This document shows positions 37,968 to 46,562 of a stretch of 64,000 bases of DNA, piece after piece. This DNA comes from Jejubacter calystegiae (GTDB taxonomy: Bacteria > Pseudomonadota > Gammaproteobacteria > Enterobacterales > Enterobacteriaceae): NCBI RefSeq assembly GCF_005671395.1, contig NZ_CP040428.1, positions 1,054,001 through 1,118,000 on the forward strand. Direction: 5' to 3'. Made by a program: the position numbers and the translations under genes. The notes under the pieces are model-generated. The model saw only the letters and a program-made list of their open reading frames with translations, was not told where the DNA came from and did no database searches. Within the stretch, counting starts at the first letter, position 1. Each line of letters begins with the position of its first letter.

Positions 37968-38989
37968 CGGGGATCAACCAGATTGTGATACTGCGCCTTG
38001 CTGAGCCGGGTATGCCAGAACAGCGCCGCAAAGCGCATCATATCCTGTTCAAATCCCCGGCGGACGGATGCATCCAGCCAGCCATGCAACCGGCGTAGTC
38101 CCAGCAAGCGATTAATGCCTGGCGGCGCATCCAGCCAACCGAAAGGCAAACCACTCAGAAACAGAATGCGCTTTCTGGCCACCGCCTTCACGCCCTGCCA
38201 GACCAGATCGCGGGTCAGGCTGTGCAGGGTCGCTGCTTCCTGCACCAGAATGATATCGGGCTGCCATTCCAGAAGATTTTCCATCGATACCTGAGTCAAA
38301 CCGCTACGTCCATTTACCCGGGCAACATTCTCCAGTCCAAGCAATTCGGCAGCTTCAGTATGCAGGGAACCCCGCAATCCCGTCTGAAGCCCACGGATAC
38401 CGCGAGCGGCATAGAAGCGTACCCTGGCGCCGGAGGTACGGGAAAAGGCCAGCGCGTCCTGGATAAACTGGCGAGCCAGCGCCACTTGTGCCGTGGTACG
38501 AAATTCAGTGCCCAGTATCTGCCCTATTGCCTGTAACTGCTCCGGGGTCCGGCGGAGTTCACCATTAATCAACAGCCATGGAATATGCGTCTGACTGCCA
38601 ATACGCCTGGCCTGTGAACGCCAGGTCTCATCGGCGTTACCGCAGTCAACAATCAGATCCGGACTCAGCGACAGCAGTTTTTCCAGCGGAAGCGTGCTGG
38701 CCTGTCCGGCGAGCCGTCCATATTTCGGCAGCCGTGCGATCCTCTGCGGCAGGAGTCCATCCTGATTCAGGCTGAAATCAAAGGAAGAGAAACCGATCAG
38801 CTTCTCTGGCGCTGCGGCCAACAACAGCATATCCGCAGGCCCGCCAGCCCCCATAACCCGACGAATTTCGTGAGGAGCGGGTATTCCACCAACGGAAAAA
38901 GTAGCAGGCTCTGCGGCAAAAGCAGGCATGCCGCGCATCAACGCAGTCGCAGCCACTCCCTGAATCAATCTCCGTCGCGTAACCGGCAT
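37964..38989 (-). CDS. Periplasmic binding protein of a FecB/BtuF-type ABC importer, MolA-like
   Basis: 341 residues from MPVTRRRLIQGVAATALMRG, which carries a twin-arginine signal (TRRRLIQ) ending AFA. The mature part is a class III solute-binding fold (IARLPKYGRLAGQASTLPLEKL, split in two lobes: LLSLSPDLIVDCGNADETWR and ENLLEWQPDIILVQEAATL). By operon context it should bind molybdate/tungstate or a chelate of them. The frame is open upstream, but the Tat motif and GAAGAG fix this start. A ModE box begins 28 bp upstream. Confidence 0.82.
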   Translation of the reverse strand: MPVTRRRLIQGVAATALMRGMPAFAAEPATFSVGGIPAPHEIRRVMGAGGPADMLLLAAAPEKLIGFSSFDFSLNQDGLLPQRIARLPKYGRLAGQASTLPLEKLLSLSPDLIVDCGNADETWRSQARRIGSQTHIPWLLINGELRRTPEQLQAIGQILGTEFRTTAQVALARQFIQDALAFSRTSGARVRFYAARGIRGLQTGLRGSLHTEAAELLGLENVARVNGRSGLTQVSMENLLEWQPDIILVQEAATLHSLTRDLVWQGVKAVARKRILFLSGLPFGWLDAPPGINRLLGLRRLHGWLDASVRRGFEQDMMRFAALFWHTRLSKAQYHNLVDPR

Positions 38990-39016
38990 CGTTGCTCTTC
39001 GTCCTGAAAAATGATC

Positions 39017-39040
39017 GATATATAAAAAAATATATAACGA
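39017..39040. promoter_or_regulatory. ModE operator
   Basis: CGATATATA-N6-TATATAACG. The two 9-nt arms are inverted repeats with one mismatch, and the 24-bp layout and 6-nt spacer equal those of the E. coli modA operator (CGTTATATT-N6-TACATAACG). It lies directly upstream of the MolA-like gene, so the operon should be repressed by molybdate-bound ModE. No other feature is seen in the remaining gap to hutC (39041-39233). Confidence 0.82.
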
Positions 39041-39233
39041 AAAAAATGAAAAAAAGTGGCTCAAAATCACAGCAATGACATTCAGCTCATCTCTATCTGA
39101 AGGTTGTACTTACACGCCATCGTTTTTTCTTTCAGAGTTGGCCGCAGCAATATCCAGCGCAACACTGAAATATCGCTCAAGAAAGCGGGAAGAATGAATA
39201 GATTAAATCCATCATAACGGCATACGCTAAAAA

Positions 39234-39989
39234 TCAGTTATGACCGCGAAACTTGCCTAACAGCTTATAGCGGGTGCCGGGATAGAGCAGACGGGCGCCG
39301 GTCACCGCATGGTTGCCGCTCCATGTCTGGCGGCGCACCAGCAGGCAGGGCTCCCGGGCATCAATCATCAGCGTCTTCTGCTGGAAGGCATCGGGCATCA
39401 CCGCTTCCACCACATGTTCCCCGGCGGAAAGCGGCGCCACCTGCATCAGGTAGGTATAGGGCGTGATGACCTGATAATCCTGCTTCAGGTAATCGGGCGC
39501 CATAATGGGATTCACCAGCCGGTCTTCCAACTGAACCGGAATACCGTCTTCGTAATGCACAATCTGCGAATGAAACAGGGGCTGACCTTGCGCGACGCCC
39601 GGCATGGTCAGCCGCTCGCCGTCTGCCTGTATTTCTTCCAGCGTCAGCAACCGACTGGTGTGCTCATGGCCGCGCAGGGCGATCTCTTCAGCAATATTGT
39701 GCACTTCCAGCATCGCCGTATAGCCTTTGCTTTCCGCCACAAAGGTACCCACGCCCTGCATGCGCACCAGATAACCTTCGCTGGTCAGTTCACGCAGGGC
39801 GCGATTAATGGTCATGCGACTGACCCCCAGCTCATTAACCAGTTCGCTTTCCGAAGGAATACGCTGATGCGGCTGCCAGTGGCCGGCGCGAATCTGGGTA
39901 ATAATCGCCTGCTTCACCCGAAGATAGATGGGGGCGGGCTGCTGGCCCATAGCGCTGGCTAACTGAGAAACGGCGGACTGGCTGGTCAT
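39234..39989 (-). CDS. hutC: Histidine utilisation repressor HutC
   Basis: 251 residues. GntR-family winged helix N-terminus (PSESELVNELGVSRMTINRA, LRELTSEGYLVRMQGVGTFV) and a C-terminal UTRA domain that binds urocanate in this family. It diverges from hutH with two HutC-like palindromes in the 249-bp gap, one of them 52 bp upstream of its own start, which suggests autoregulation. Confidence 0.94.
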   Translation of the reverse strand: MTSQSAVSQLASAMGQQPAPIYLRVKQAIITQIRAGHWQPHQRIPSESELVNELGVSRMTINRALRELTSEGYLVRMQGVGTFVAESKGYTAMLEVHNIAEEIALRGHEHTSRLLTLEEIQADGERLTMPGVAQGQPLFHSQIVHYEDGIPVQLEDRLVNPIMAPDYLKQDYQVITPYTYLMQVAPLSAGEHVVEAVMPDAFQQKTLMIDAREPCLLVRRQTWSGNHAVTGARLLYPGTRYKLLGKFRGHN

Positions 39990-40040
39990 TGGCTTACCCT
40001 GATGCAGAATATAACGCTAGTGTACTGGCTACCCACCAGG

Positions 40041-40052
40041 ATGTATAGACAT
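40041..40052. promoter_or_regulatory. HutC-like site on the hutC side
   Basis: ATGTATAGACAT matches TTGTATATACAA at 9 of 12 positions and is itself a near palindrome. It lies 52-63 bp upstream of hutC. Confidence 0.5.
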
Positions 40053-40112
40053 CTGACACCGCGACAGACTCGTCTCTTCACGTCATTTACCCACTGATAC
40101 CCGACTTTTCAC

Positions 40113-40125
40113 GACAAAATTTGTC
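40113..40125. promoter_or_regulatory. Perfect inverted repeat in the hutC-hutH gap
   Basis: GACAAA-A-TTTGTC is a perfect palindrome around one central base, between the two HutC-like sites. The protein that binds it, if any, is unknown. Confidence 0.35.
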
Positions 40126-40148
40126 ACTGTGATCCCGTTCCCGCCTGG

Positions 40149-40160
40149 TTGTATAGACAA
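40149..40160. promoter_or_regulatory. HutC operator upstream of hutHU
   Basis: TTGTATAGACAA matches TTGTATATACAA at 11 of 12 positions. It lies 79-90 bp upstream of hutH, next to GATAAT at 40161-40166, which could be a -10 element. Confidence 0.7.
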
Positions 40161-40238
40161 GATAATACAAATATGCTTGACTCAAAAATAACCGCCCGCA
40201 GGAGGGGCAATACACCTTGTCTCAACACAGGAGTGATT

Positions 40239-41780
40239 ATGTCATCTGTCGAATGCCGCCTGACGCCCGGAGAAGTCAGTCTGGCAACCCTGAAAGCGAT
40301 CTACCACGGTAACGTCACGCTGACGCTTGCCGACAGCGCCTGGAGCGCCGTCAATGCCGCCCGACGCACGGTCGACGAGATTGTCGATGCCGGGCGGGTG
40401 GTTTACGGCATCAATACCGGCTTCGGCAAACTGGCCCAGACCACCATCCCCCACGAACGACTGGCCGAGCTACAGCGCAATCTGATTCTGTCGCACAGCG
40501 TCGGACTGGGGGCACTACTGCCGGATAACGTCACGCGGCTGGTGATGGCCACCAAAATTATCAGTCTGGCCCGGGGCCATTCCGGCGTACGGCCTGCATT
40601 GATTGAAGCCCTGATCGCCCTGTATAACGCGGGAATCATGCCCTGCATCCCGGAAAAAGGCTCCGTGGGCGCCTCCGGCGATCTGGCGCCGCTGGCCCAT
40701 CTGTCGCTGATGCTACTGGGAGTCGGTGATGTGCGGGATAACGGGCGAATTGTTCCCGCCCGGGAAGCGCTGGCCAGAGTCGGTCTGAACCCGCTGGAAC
40801 CCGGTCCGAAAGAGGGGCTGGCGCTGCTGAACGGCACTCAGGTTTCAACAGCGCTGGCCCTGCGCGGGCTGTTCGAAGCTGAAAACCTGTTTGCCGCCGC
40901 GCTGGTTTCCGGCGCGCTGTCGCTGGAGGCAATCAAAGGTTCGATACGCCCGTTCGATGTCCGCATTCACCAGGCCCGCGGCCAGCGCGGCCAGATTGCG
41001 GTGGCGCAGGTCGTCTCTTCGCTGCTGACCGGCAGCGAAATCCTCACGTCCCACGCCAACTGCGGTCGGGTGCAGGACCCCTACTCCATTCGCTGTATCC
41101 CTCAGGTGATGGGCGCCTGCCTGGATAACCTGCGCCACGCCGCCGGAGTCCTGCAAACCGAAGCCAATGCGGCGTCAGACAATCCGCTGGTATTCAGCGA
41201 CGATGATGATGTTATCTCCGGTGGTAACTTCCACGCCGAGCCTGTCGCCTTTGCCGCGGACATTATCGCCCTGGCGGTGGCGGAAGTCGGCGCTATCTCC
41301 GAACGGCGGCTGGCGCTGCTGCTGGACAGCGCGCTTTCCGGGCTGCCGCCGTTTCTGGTTAACGACGGCGGCGTCAATTCCGGCTTTATGATTGCCCAGG
41401 TCACCGCCGCCGCACTGGCATCAGAGAATAAATCTCTGGCTCATCCCGGCAGCGTGGACAGCCTGCCCACCTCCGCCAACCAGGAAGATCACGTCTCGAT
41501 GGCAACCTGGGCCGCGCGCCGTCTGGGCGAGATGTGTTTTAACAGCGCGGCAGTGGTCGGTATTGAAGCCATGGCCGCCGCCCAGGGCATCGACTTCCAC
41601 CGCCCGCTCCAGAGCTCGGCGCTACTGGAAACGGAGCTGGCCGCCATCCGCCATCAGGTGCCTTTCCTGGAACAGGATCGCCTGCTGGCGCCAGAGCTTG
41701 ATGTGATGCGCCAGTGGGCCAGCCGCAGCGCCTGGCCTGACGTTATTACCGCCATTCTGCCCACCGTAACCGAAGGATAA
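40239..41780 (+). CDS. hutH: Histidine ammonia-lyase HutH
   Basis: 513 residues (Pseudomonas 510). Converts histidine to trans-urocanate and ammonia. The Ala145-Ser146-Gly147 triad in [20 protein letters not shown] forms the MIO cofactor, and the aromatic ammonia-lyase motif [15 protein letters not shown] lies near residue 56. AGGAG lies 5 nt before this ATG; the longer open frame from 40149 has no family match. hutU begins 4 bp after the stop. Confidence 0.97.
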   Translation: MSSVECRLTPGEVSLATLKAIYHGNVTLTLADSAWSAVNAARRTVDEIVDAGRVVYGINTGFGKLAQTTIPHERLAELQRNLILSHSVGLGALLPDNVTRLVMATKIISLARGHSGVRPALIEALIALYNAGIMPCIPEKGSVGASGDLAPLAHLSLMLLGVGDVRDNGRIVPAREALARVGLNPLEPGPKEGLALLNGTQVSTALALRGLFEAENLFAAALVSGALSLEAIKGSIRPFDVRIHQARGQRGQIAVAQVVSSLLTGSEILTSHANCGRVQDPYSIRCIPQVMGACLDNLRHAAGVLQTEANAASDNPLVFSDDDDVISGGNFHAEPVAFAADIIALAVAEVGAISERRLALLLDSALSGLPPFLVNDGGVNSGFMIAQVTAAALASENKSLAHPGSVDSLPTSANQEDHVSMATWAARRLGEMCFNSAAVVGIEAMAAAQGIDFHRPLQSSALLETELAAIRHQVPFLEQDRLLAPELDVMRQWASRSAWPDVITAILPTVTEG

Positions 41781-41784
41781 CCCC

Positions 41785-43476
41785 ATGTCTGACTCCCGGA
41801 ACGCGACGATGAATCGCGAAATCAGAGCGCCTCACGGCACTGAACTGCACTGTGAAAACTGGCTGATCGAGGCGGCATACCGCATGATTCAGAACAACCT
41901 GAATCCCGATGTGGCCGAATGCCCGGAGGATCTGGTGGTGTACGGCGGTATCGGCAAGGCGGCCCGGAACCCTGAGTGCTTTGAACAGATTCTGGCGACG
42001 CTAAAGCGTCTGAAAGCCGATGAAACGCTGCTGGTGCAGTCCGGCAAGCCGGTCGGGGTTTTCCGCACCCACGCCGATGCCCCCAGGGTGCTGATCGCCA
42101 ACTCCAACCTGGTGCCCCACTGGGCCACCTGGGACCACTTCCACGAACTCGACAGGGCCGGGCTGATGATGTACGGCCAGATGACGGCGGGCTCCTGGAT
42201 CTATATTGGCGCCCAGGGCATTGTGCAGGGCACCTTCGAAACCTTTGTCGAAGCCGGGCGTCAGCACTACGGCGGCGATTTAACCGGCCGCTGGATCCTG
42301 ACCGCCGGTCTGGGCGGCATGGGCGGCGCCCAACCGCTGGCCGGCGTGCTGGCGGGGGCCTGCGTACTGGCTATCGAATGTCAGGAATCGCGCATCGATT
42401 TCCGGCTGCGTACCCGCTATCTCGACCATAAGGTCACCACTCTGGACGAAGCCCTGGCGCTTATCGACAAAGCCACCCGGGCCGGTGAGGCTATCTCGGT
42501 AGGGCTTCTGGGTAACGCCGCCGAAATTATGCCGCAGCTGGTGGAGCGCGCGAAACACGGTGGGCCGCGACCGGATATCGTGACCGACCAGACCTCGGCT
42601 CACGATCCGCTAAACGGCTATTTGCCATTGGGCTGGAGCGTGGCGCAATGGCATGAACGCCAGCGCACCGATCCCGCAGCGGTAGAGGCGGCAGCCCGGG
42701 CCTCTATGGCCGAACACGTTCGGGCAATGCTGGCATTCCACCATATGGGGGTCCCCACTATCGACTACGGCAACAACATCCGCCAGGTAGCGCTGGAAGA
42801 GGGGGTAAAAAACGCTTTTGACTTCCCCGGGTTCGTTCCCGCCTGCATCCGCCCGCTATTCTGTGAAGGCAAAGGTCCGTTTCGCTGGGTTGCGCTTTCC
42901 GGGGATCCCGAAGATATCTACAAAACCGATGCAAAGTTAAAAGAACTGTTCCCGGATAACCGCAATCTGCATCGCTGGCTGGACATGGCCAGGGAGCGCA
43001 TCGCTTTCCAGGGGTTACCCGCGCGTATCTGCTGGCTGGGGCTGGGCGAGCGCCACCAGGCGGGGTTGGCCTTTAACGAGATGGTGCGCAACGGCGAACT
43101 GAAGGCGCCGGTAGTGATTGGCCGCGATCATCTCGACTGCGGCTCAGTGGCCTCGCCAAACCGGGAAACCGAAGCGATGAAAGACGGCTCCGACGCCGTT
43201 TCCGACTGGCCGCTGCTGAACGCACTGCTTAACACCGCAGGCGGCGCCACCTGGGTCAGCCTGCATCACGGCGGCGGCGTCGGGATGGGCTTCTCACAGC
43301 ATGCCGGGGTGGTTATTGTTTGCGACGGCAGCGATGCCGCAGATGCCCGGCTGGGAAGGGTGCTGTGGAACGATCCGGCCACCGGGGTAATGCGCCACGC
43401 CGATGCGGGCTACGATATCGCCATCGACTGTGCCCGGCGTCATCATCTGGACTTGCCGATGGTGAATCGGGAATAG
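41785..43476 (+). CDS. hutU: Urocanate hydratase HutU
   Basis: 563 residues (Pseudomonas 557). NAD-dependent conversion of urocanate to imidazolonepropionate. Family hallmarks are [29 protein letters not shown] at the N-terminus, [20 protein letters not shown] (NAD site), [19 protein letters not shown], and the C-terminal [19 protein letters not shown]. Cotranscribed with hutH. An ATG nine codons in ([10 protein letters not shown]) is an alternative start. Confidence 0.97.
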   Translation: MSDSRNATMNREIRAPHGTELHCENWLIEAAYRMIQNNLNPDVAECPEDLVVYGGIGKAARNPECFEQILATLKRLKADETLLVQSGKPVGVFRTHADAPRVLIANSNLVPHWATWDHFHELDRAGLMMYGQMTAGSWIYIGAQGIVQGTFETFVEAGRQHYGGDLTGRWILTAGLGGMGGAQPLAGVLAGACVLAIECQESRIDFRLRTRYLDHKVTTLDEALALIDKATRAGEAISVGLLGNAAEIMPQLVERAKHGGPRPDIVTDQTSAHDPLNGYLPLGWSVAQWHERQRTDPAAVEAAARASMAEHVRAMLAFHHMGVPTIDYGNNIRQVALEEGVKNAFDFPGFVPACIRPLFCEGKGPFRWVALSGDPEDIYKTDAKLKELFPDNRNLHRWLDMARERIAFQGLPARICWLGLGERHQAGLAFNEMVRNGELKAPVVIGRDHLDCGSVASPNRETEAMKDGSDAVSDWPLLNALLNTAGGATWVSLHHGGGVGMGFSQHAGVVIVCDGSDAADARLGRVLWNDPATGVMRHADAGYDIAIDCARRHHLDLPMVNRE

Positions 43477-43488
43477 CGCCTGACGGAA

Positions 43489-43509
43489 GCAGACCCCAAA
43501 GGGGTCTGC
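43489..43509. terminator. Hairpin terminator after hutHU
   Basis: GCAGACCCC-AAA-GGGGTCTGC: a perfect 9-bp stem between the convergent hutU and rpn genes. A CT-rich stretch follows rather than a clean T run. Confidence 0.7.
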
Positions 43510-43514
43510 AACTC

Positions 43515-43712
43515 TTACTGGCGAATCTGCCGCAACACCTGTTCCGACAGACCAGTAGCCTCGGCAATCACCTCCAGGGATAACCCCCTCCCTAACAGGC
43601 GACGGGCCACATCCTGCATCGCCTCCTGGCGGCCTTGCTCCAGGCCTTTCGCCAGACCTTGCTGCAACCCCCGCTCCAGACCTATTTGTTCCAGTGCCTG
43701 CGCTATCGTCAT
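43515..43712 (-). CDS. Candidate nested small protein from internal start in the Rpn gene
   Basis: An in-frame ATG at codon 249 of the Rpn gene is preceded by GGGAGGAGTTT, a near-ideal ribosome site at normal spacing. It would give a 65-residue protein (MTIAQALEQIGLERGLQQGL to the shared C-terminus). In E. coli, Rpn genes are known to express such C-terminal small proteins that bind and block the full nuclease. The site is seen directly; expression and antitoxin role are inferred. Confidence 0.65.
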   Translation of the reverse strand: MTIAQALEQIGLERGLQQGLAKGLEQGRQEAMQDVARRLLGRGLSLEVIAEATGLSEQVLRQIRQ

Positions 43713-44456
43713 AAACTCCTCCCTGTGTTGTGGCATCCGGTGCGCCAGTTCCTTCACAAAGGCGACCGGTTCAACGGTATTCGCAGTATGCAGCATCCAG
43801 TTCATCAACGCCGTTAACCGCGCCTGCGTAGTGTATCCCTCCTCCAGCAGGCAGACCAACGGTTCGATCACAGCCATAAGATCACGGATATGGCTGTGCT
43901 TAAGCAGCAGTTCCAGCATCGCCATGCGTTTGTGCTTCATGATGTCGTCGTCGTCCAGCGCCCCCACGTCAACCAGAGGGAAGCTTGCGCTGTATAGCTG
44001 GCGCGCCACCTCCGGCTCGTTAAACAGCTCCAGCCAGTTCAACGTATAAGGCCAGGGCGTGGCGCGACCGTGGCAGAACAGTATCGGCACCACCAGCGGT
44101 AGCCGCTCATGACCGGCATCCAGATGGCGCTGCATGGCGGCAATGGCATACCTCAACAGCCGGAAGGCCATATGCCTGTCGGGCGTGCTCTGATGCTCGA
44201 TCAGCGCATAGATATAGCCTTCACCGTTGGCGGTCTTCAGCGACCAGAGCACATCCGCAAAGTAAGGGTGCAGCCCTTCTTCAATAAAAGAGCCGGACTC
44301 CAGCTTCAGCGTATTCAGATCGCAGATTTTCAACAGCGCGGGCGGAAGATAGAGCGCCAGAAAATCCCGAGCAGTATCGGGGTGAGTCAAAAAGGTTTTA
44401 TACACTTCATACTTCAAGCTGCCTCTTTGTTGGCTGCCTTCACTCACCACGGTCAC
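43515..44456 (-). CDS. Rpn-family recombination-promoting nuclease / putative transposase
   Basis: 313 residues. PD-(D/E)XK nuclease of the RpnA-E (YhgA-like) family. The N-terminus (YEVYKTFLTHPDTARDFLAL, YLPPALL) and the active-site strand pattern (Asp in YFADVLWSL; Glu and Gln in IYALIEHQSTPD) are typical. The C-terminus is a Gln/Gly repeat helix (GLERGLQQGLAKGLEQGRQE) and a final helical domain. Known members make double-strand breaks, raise recombination and act in phage defence. It stands alone between the hut and sugar loci. A strong internal start site is annotated separately. Confidence 0.88.
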   Translation of the reverse strand: MTVVSEGSQQRGSLKYEVYKTFLTHPDTARDFLALYLPPALLKICDLNTLKLESGSFIEEGLHPYFADVLWSLKTANGEGYIYALIEHQSTPDRHMAFRLLRYAIAAMQRHLDAGHERLPLVVPILFCHGRATPWPYTLNWLELFNEPEVARQLYSASFPLVDVGALDDDDIMKHKRMAMLELLLKHSHIRDLMAVIEPLVCLLEEGYTTQARLTALMNWMLHTANTVEPVAFVKELAHRMPQHREEFMTIAQALEQIGLERGLQQGLAKGLEQGRQEAMQDVARRLLGRGLSLEVIAEATGLSEQVLRQIRQ

Positions 44457-44693
44457 ATAGGACTACTATGCTCCCGGGGATTCGTTCAGTTGCCGCCGCG
44501 ATGCAACTTGAATTATTTTGTGTATCAACAATCCATCGTGAGGCACCGGCGGGCGCTTTTTCTTCATCGTCCTGACTCCGAAAAAATTTTTCAGGCATTC
44601 TGCCACGTGGCATGAATGCCTGTATCCGCACATTACCGGTTTTGCGCGGCCGATTCAGAACAATAATCACCGCCTCTGAAACGGTACATATAA

Positions 44694-45656
44694 CTACTGA
44701 GTCACACTCAAAATCGTCCTGATATTGCGGGCGCTGGTGGCGATAACGTCGATGGCGCCGGTACGCAGCGCGCCCATAATCGCCATCGCTTTGGTGCTTT
44801 CAGAAGCAATAGCAATAACACAGGGGATCTGGCGCAGCTCTTCCACGCTCAGACCAATAACCCGATCGTCCATCACCGTATGCACGTGCTGGCCCTGAGC
44901 GTTAAAGAAGTCATAGCCCGCGATATCGCCGATCACGCCCTGATTCAGGCTGGCGTCATTAATCTCCTGAGGCGTGAACCAGCCCAGCTTCACCATATAG
45001 CTGTCTTCATTCATATCGCCGATACCCACCAGCGCGATATCCGCCTTACGCGCCCGGTCCAGGGTCTCTTTAATGGTGCCGTTACGCAGCAACGCCGACT
45101 TTAGTTCGGTATTTTCCACATAGGCCGGCGCGTAGAGCGATTCACTGCTGCCGCCGAACTTTTTCGCCAGCAGGCGGCTGATATGGTCGGCGTTAATCAC
45201 ATCGCCGGGGCGGTGAGTGCCGCCGATGCCGCAGATAAAGCGGCAGTCTTTCGGCTGTACCGTGCTGGTGTACTCCGCCACCGCCGCCACGTTGCGCCCC
45301 TGGCCCACGGTGACCACCATATTGTCGCGCAGCGAGGCCGCCAGATAGCCGGAAACCAGCGCCGCCACCTGACGGCGCTGTTCATCTTCATCGTTATGAT
45401 CCAGCGCAATTAGCGCACGTTTCACGGAGAAGCGCTCTTTTAGCTGCTTTTCAAGCTGGGTGCTGAACACCGGATGGTAGCGAACATTGATCTCGACAAT
45501 GCCCTCTTCCTTCGCGCGTTTCAGCAGACGGCCCACCTTGATACGTGAAAAGCCGAAACGTTTGGCGATCTCCTCCTGGGTGACCTCATCGCAATAGTAG
45601 GCGATGGCGATCTCCGTCAGTAATTCGTAATCCTTTGAGTCGTTGGATCTATCCAT
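44694..45656 (-). CDS. SorC-family sugar-responsive transcriptional regulator
   Basis: 320 residues from the ATG at 45656 (a GTG six codons upstream is possible but has no ribosome site). The N-terminal helix-turn-helix (DEVTQEEIAKRFGFSRIKVG, RLLKRAKEEGIVEI) is followed by a SorC sugar-phosphate-binding domain (VVTVGQGRNVAAVAEYTST; ICGIGGTHRPGDVINADHIS; DRARKADIALVGIGDM). The family includes EryD of erythritol loci. Third gene after the kinase and isomerase on the same strand; TGAACA half-sites in the neighbouring promoter regions are its likely operators. Confidence 0.9.
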   Translation of the reverse strand: MDRSNDSKDYELLTEIAIAYYCDEVTQEEIAKRFGFSRIKVGRLLKRAKEEGIVEINVRYHPVFSTQLEKQLKERFSVKRALIALDHNDEDEQRRQVAALVSGYLAASLRDNMVVTVGQGRNVAAVAEYTSTVQPKDCRFICGIGGTHRPGDVINADHISRLLAKKFGGSSESLYAPAYVENTELKSALLRNGTIKETLDRARKADIALVGIGDMNEDSYMVKLGWFTPQEINDASLNQGVIGDIAGYDFFNAQGQHVHTVMDDRVIGLSVEELRQIPCVIAIASESTKAMAIMGALRTGAIDVIATSARNIRTILSVTQ

Positions 45657-45695
45657 ACGGGCTGCGATCTCCACGTCGTGAAATTGTCAGGGTGA

Positions 45696-45705
45696 TGAAC
45701 ATTTG
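45696..45705. promoter_or_regulatory. TGAACA-type motif upstream of the SorC gene
   Basis: TGAACATTTG lies 40 bp upstream of the regulator start, in the 132-bp gap after the isomerase gene. Its complement CAAATGTTCA recurs at 51384-51392 (CAAATGTTC). Confidence 0.45.
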
Positions 45706-45788
45706 CCAAAAACTATACCAGATAACGGATAGACAGAGGATGACTACACCGACAATCCCTGTACGGACAAACCCTTAGCCGCCAGCAG

Positions 45789-46562
45789 CTAAAGCGCGCC
45801 GGACAATGCAGCGGCCTCATCAAGAATGGCGCGGTAAGCTTCAGGCTGATGGGCGAAGCGCCCCAGGAACAGACCATCGACATCCGGCCACAGCTGGCTA
45901 AGCAACCCCGGCCCGGCACTGCCGCCATAAATCACCCGGTGTGGATCCGGCGTATTGTCCTGCAACCACGCCCGCAGGCCGGAACAGACCTCGCGAATAT
46001 AATCATCGCCAGCAGGCTGAGGCGCGCCGATGGCCCACTGGGGCTCCCAGGCGAAAATCACCGCCCCCTGCGGCGTCGTTCCCGGCTCGCCCAGTACCTG
46101 GCGAGCCTGTTCAATAGCGACACGGGTCGCGTCGGCAGGGCTAAGCTGCTCCGGCTCGCCGATGCAGACCACCGGCGTCAGACCGTGCTGAAGCGCAATA
46201 TTGACCTTACGCTGAATGAGCTCGTCGGTTTCAAAGAAGTGGCGACGCCGCTCGGCATGGCCGATTTCCACATAGCGACAGCCCATCTCCTGCAGCATGG
46301 CGGCGCTGACTTCGCCAGTCCAGGCGCCCGGCGGCTCCGATGAGACATTCTGGGCGCCGACCCCCATGGCAGTGCCCCGAAAAGCCTGTAGCGCCCCTTC
46401 AATGGCAGGCGCCGACGGGAAGGTAAACAGCGTGGCCTGCCCTTCCCGTTGAGTCAGCGGGTGGCTGGCGATGATGCCGGACACCGCCCGACACCACTCC
46501 AGGGTCTGCTGGTAGCCGAAGTACATCTTCATACTCGCGCCGATAACCGGTTTCAGTGACAT
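45789..46562 (-). CDS. Triosephosphate-isomerase-like protein (LerI/EryH-type candidate)
   Basis: 257 residues. TPI fold with the catalytic set kept: Lys12 (ASMKMYFG), His102 (EIGHAERRRHFF) and Glu173 (AWEPQWAIG), plus YGGSAGP phosphate loop. The N-terminal NWK of housekeeping TPI is replaced by SMK, as in paralogues acting on other sugar phosphates. Known paralogues EryH/LerI convert L-erythrulose 1-phosphate to D-erythrulose 4-phosphate. Overlaps the kinase gene by 10 bp. Triose phosphates remain possible substrates. Confidence 0.82.
   Translation of the reverse strand: MSLKPVIGASMKMYFGYQQTLEWCRAVSGIIASHPLTQREGQATLFTFPSAPAIEGALQAFRGTAMGVGAQNVSSEPPGAWTGEVSAAMLQEMGCRYVEIGHAERRRHFFETDELIQRKVNIALQHGLTPVVCIGEPEQLSPADATRVAIEQARQVLGEPGTTPQGAVIFAWEPQWAIGAPQPAGDDYIREVCSGLRAWLQDNTPDPHRVIYGGSAGPGLLSQLWPDVDGLFLGRFAHQPEAYRAILDEAAALSGAL

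Noticed and set aside
44440-44670. 76-residue minus-strand frame upstream of the Rpn gene
   Set aside because: Overlaps the Rpn 5' end, lacks a ribosome site and resembles no known protein.
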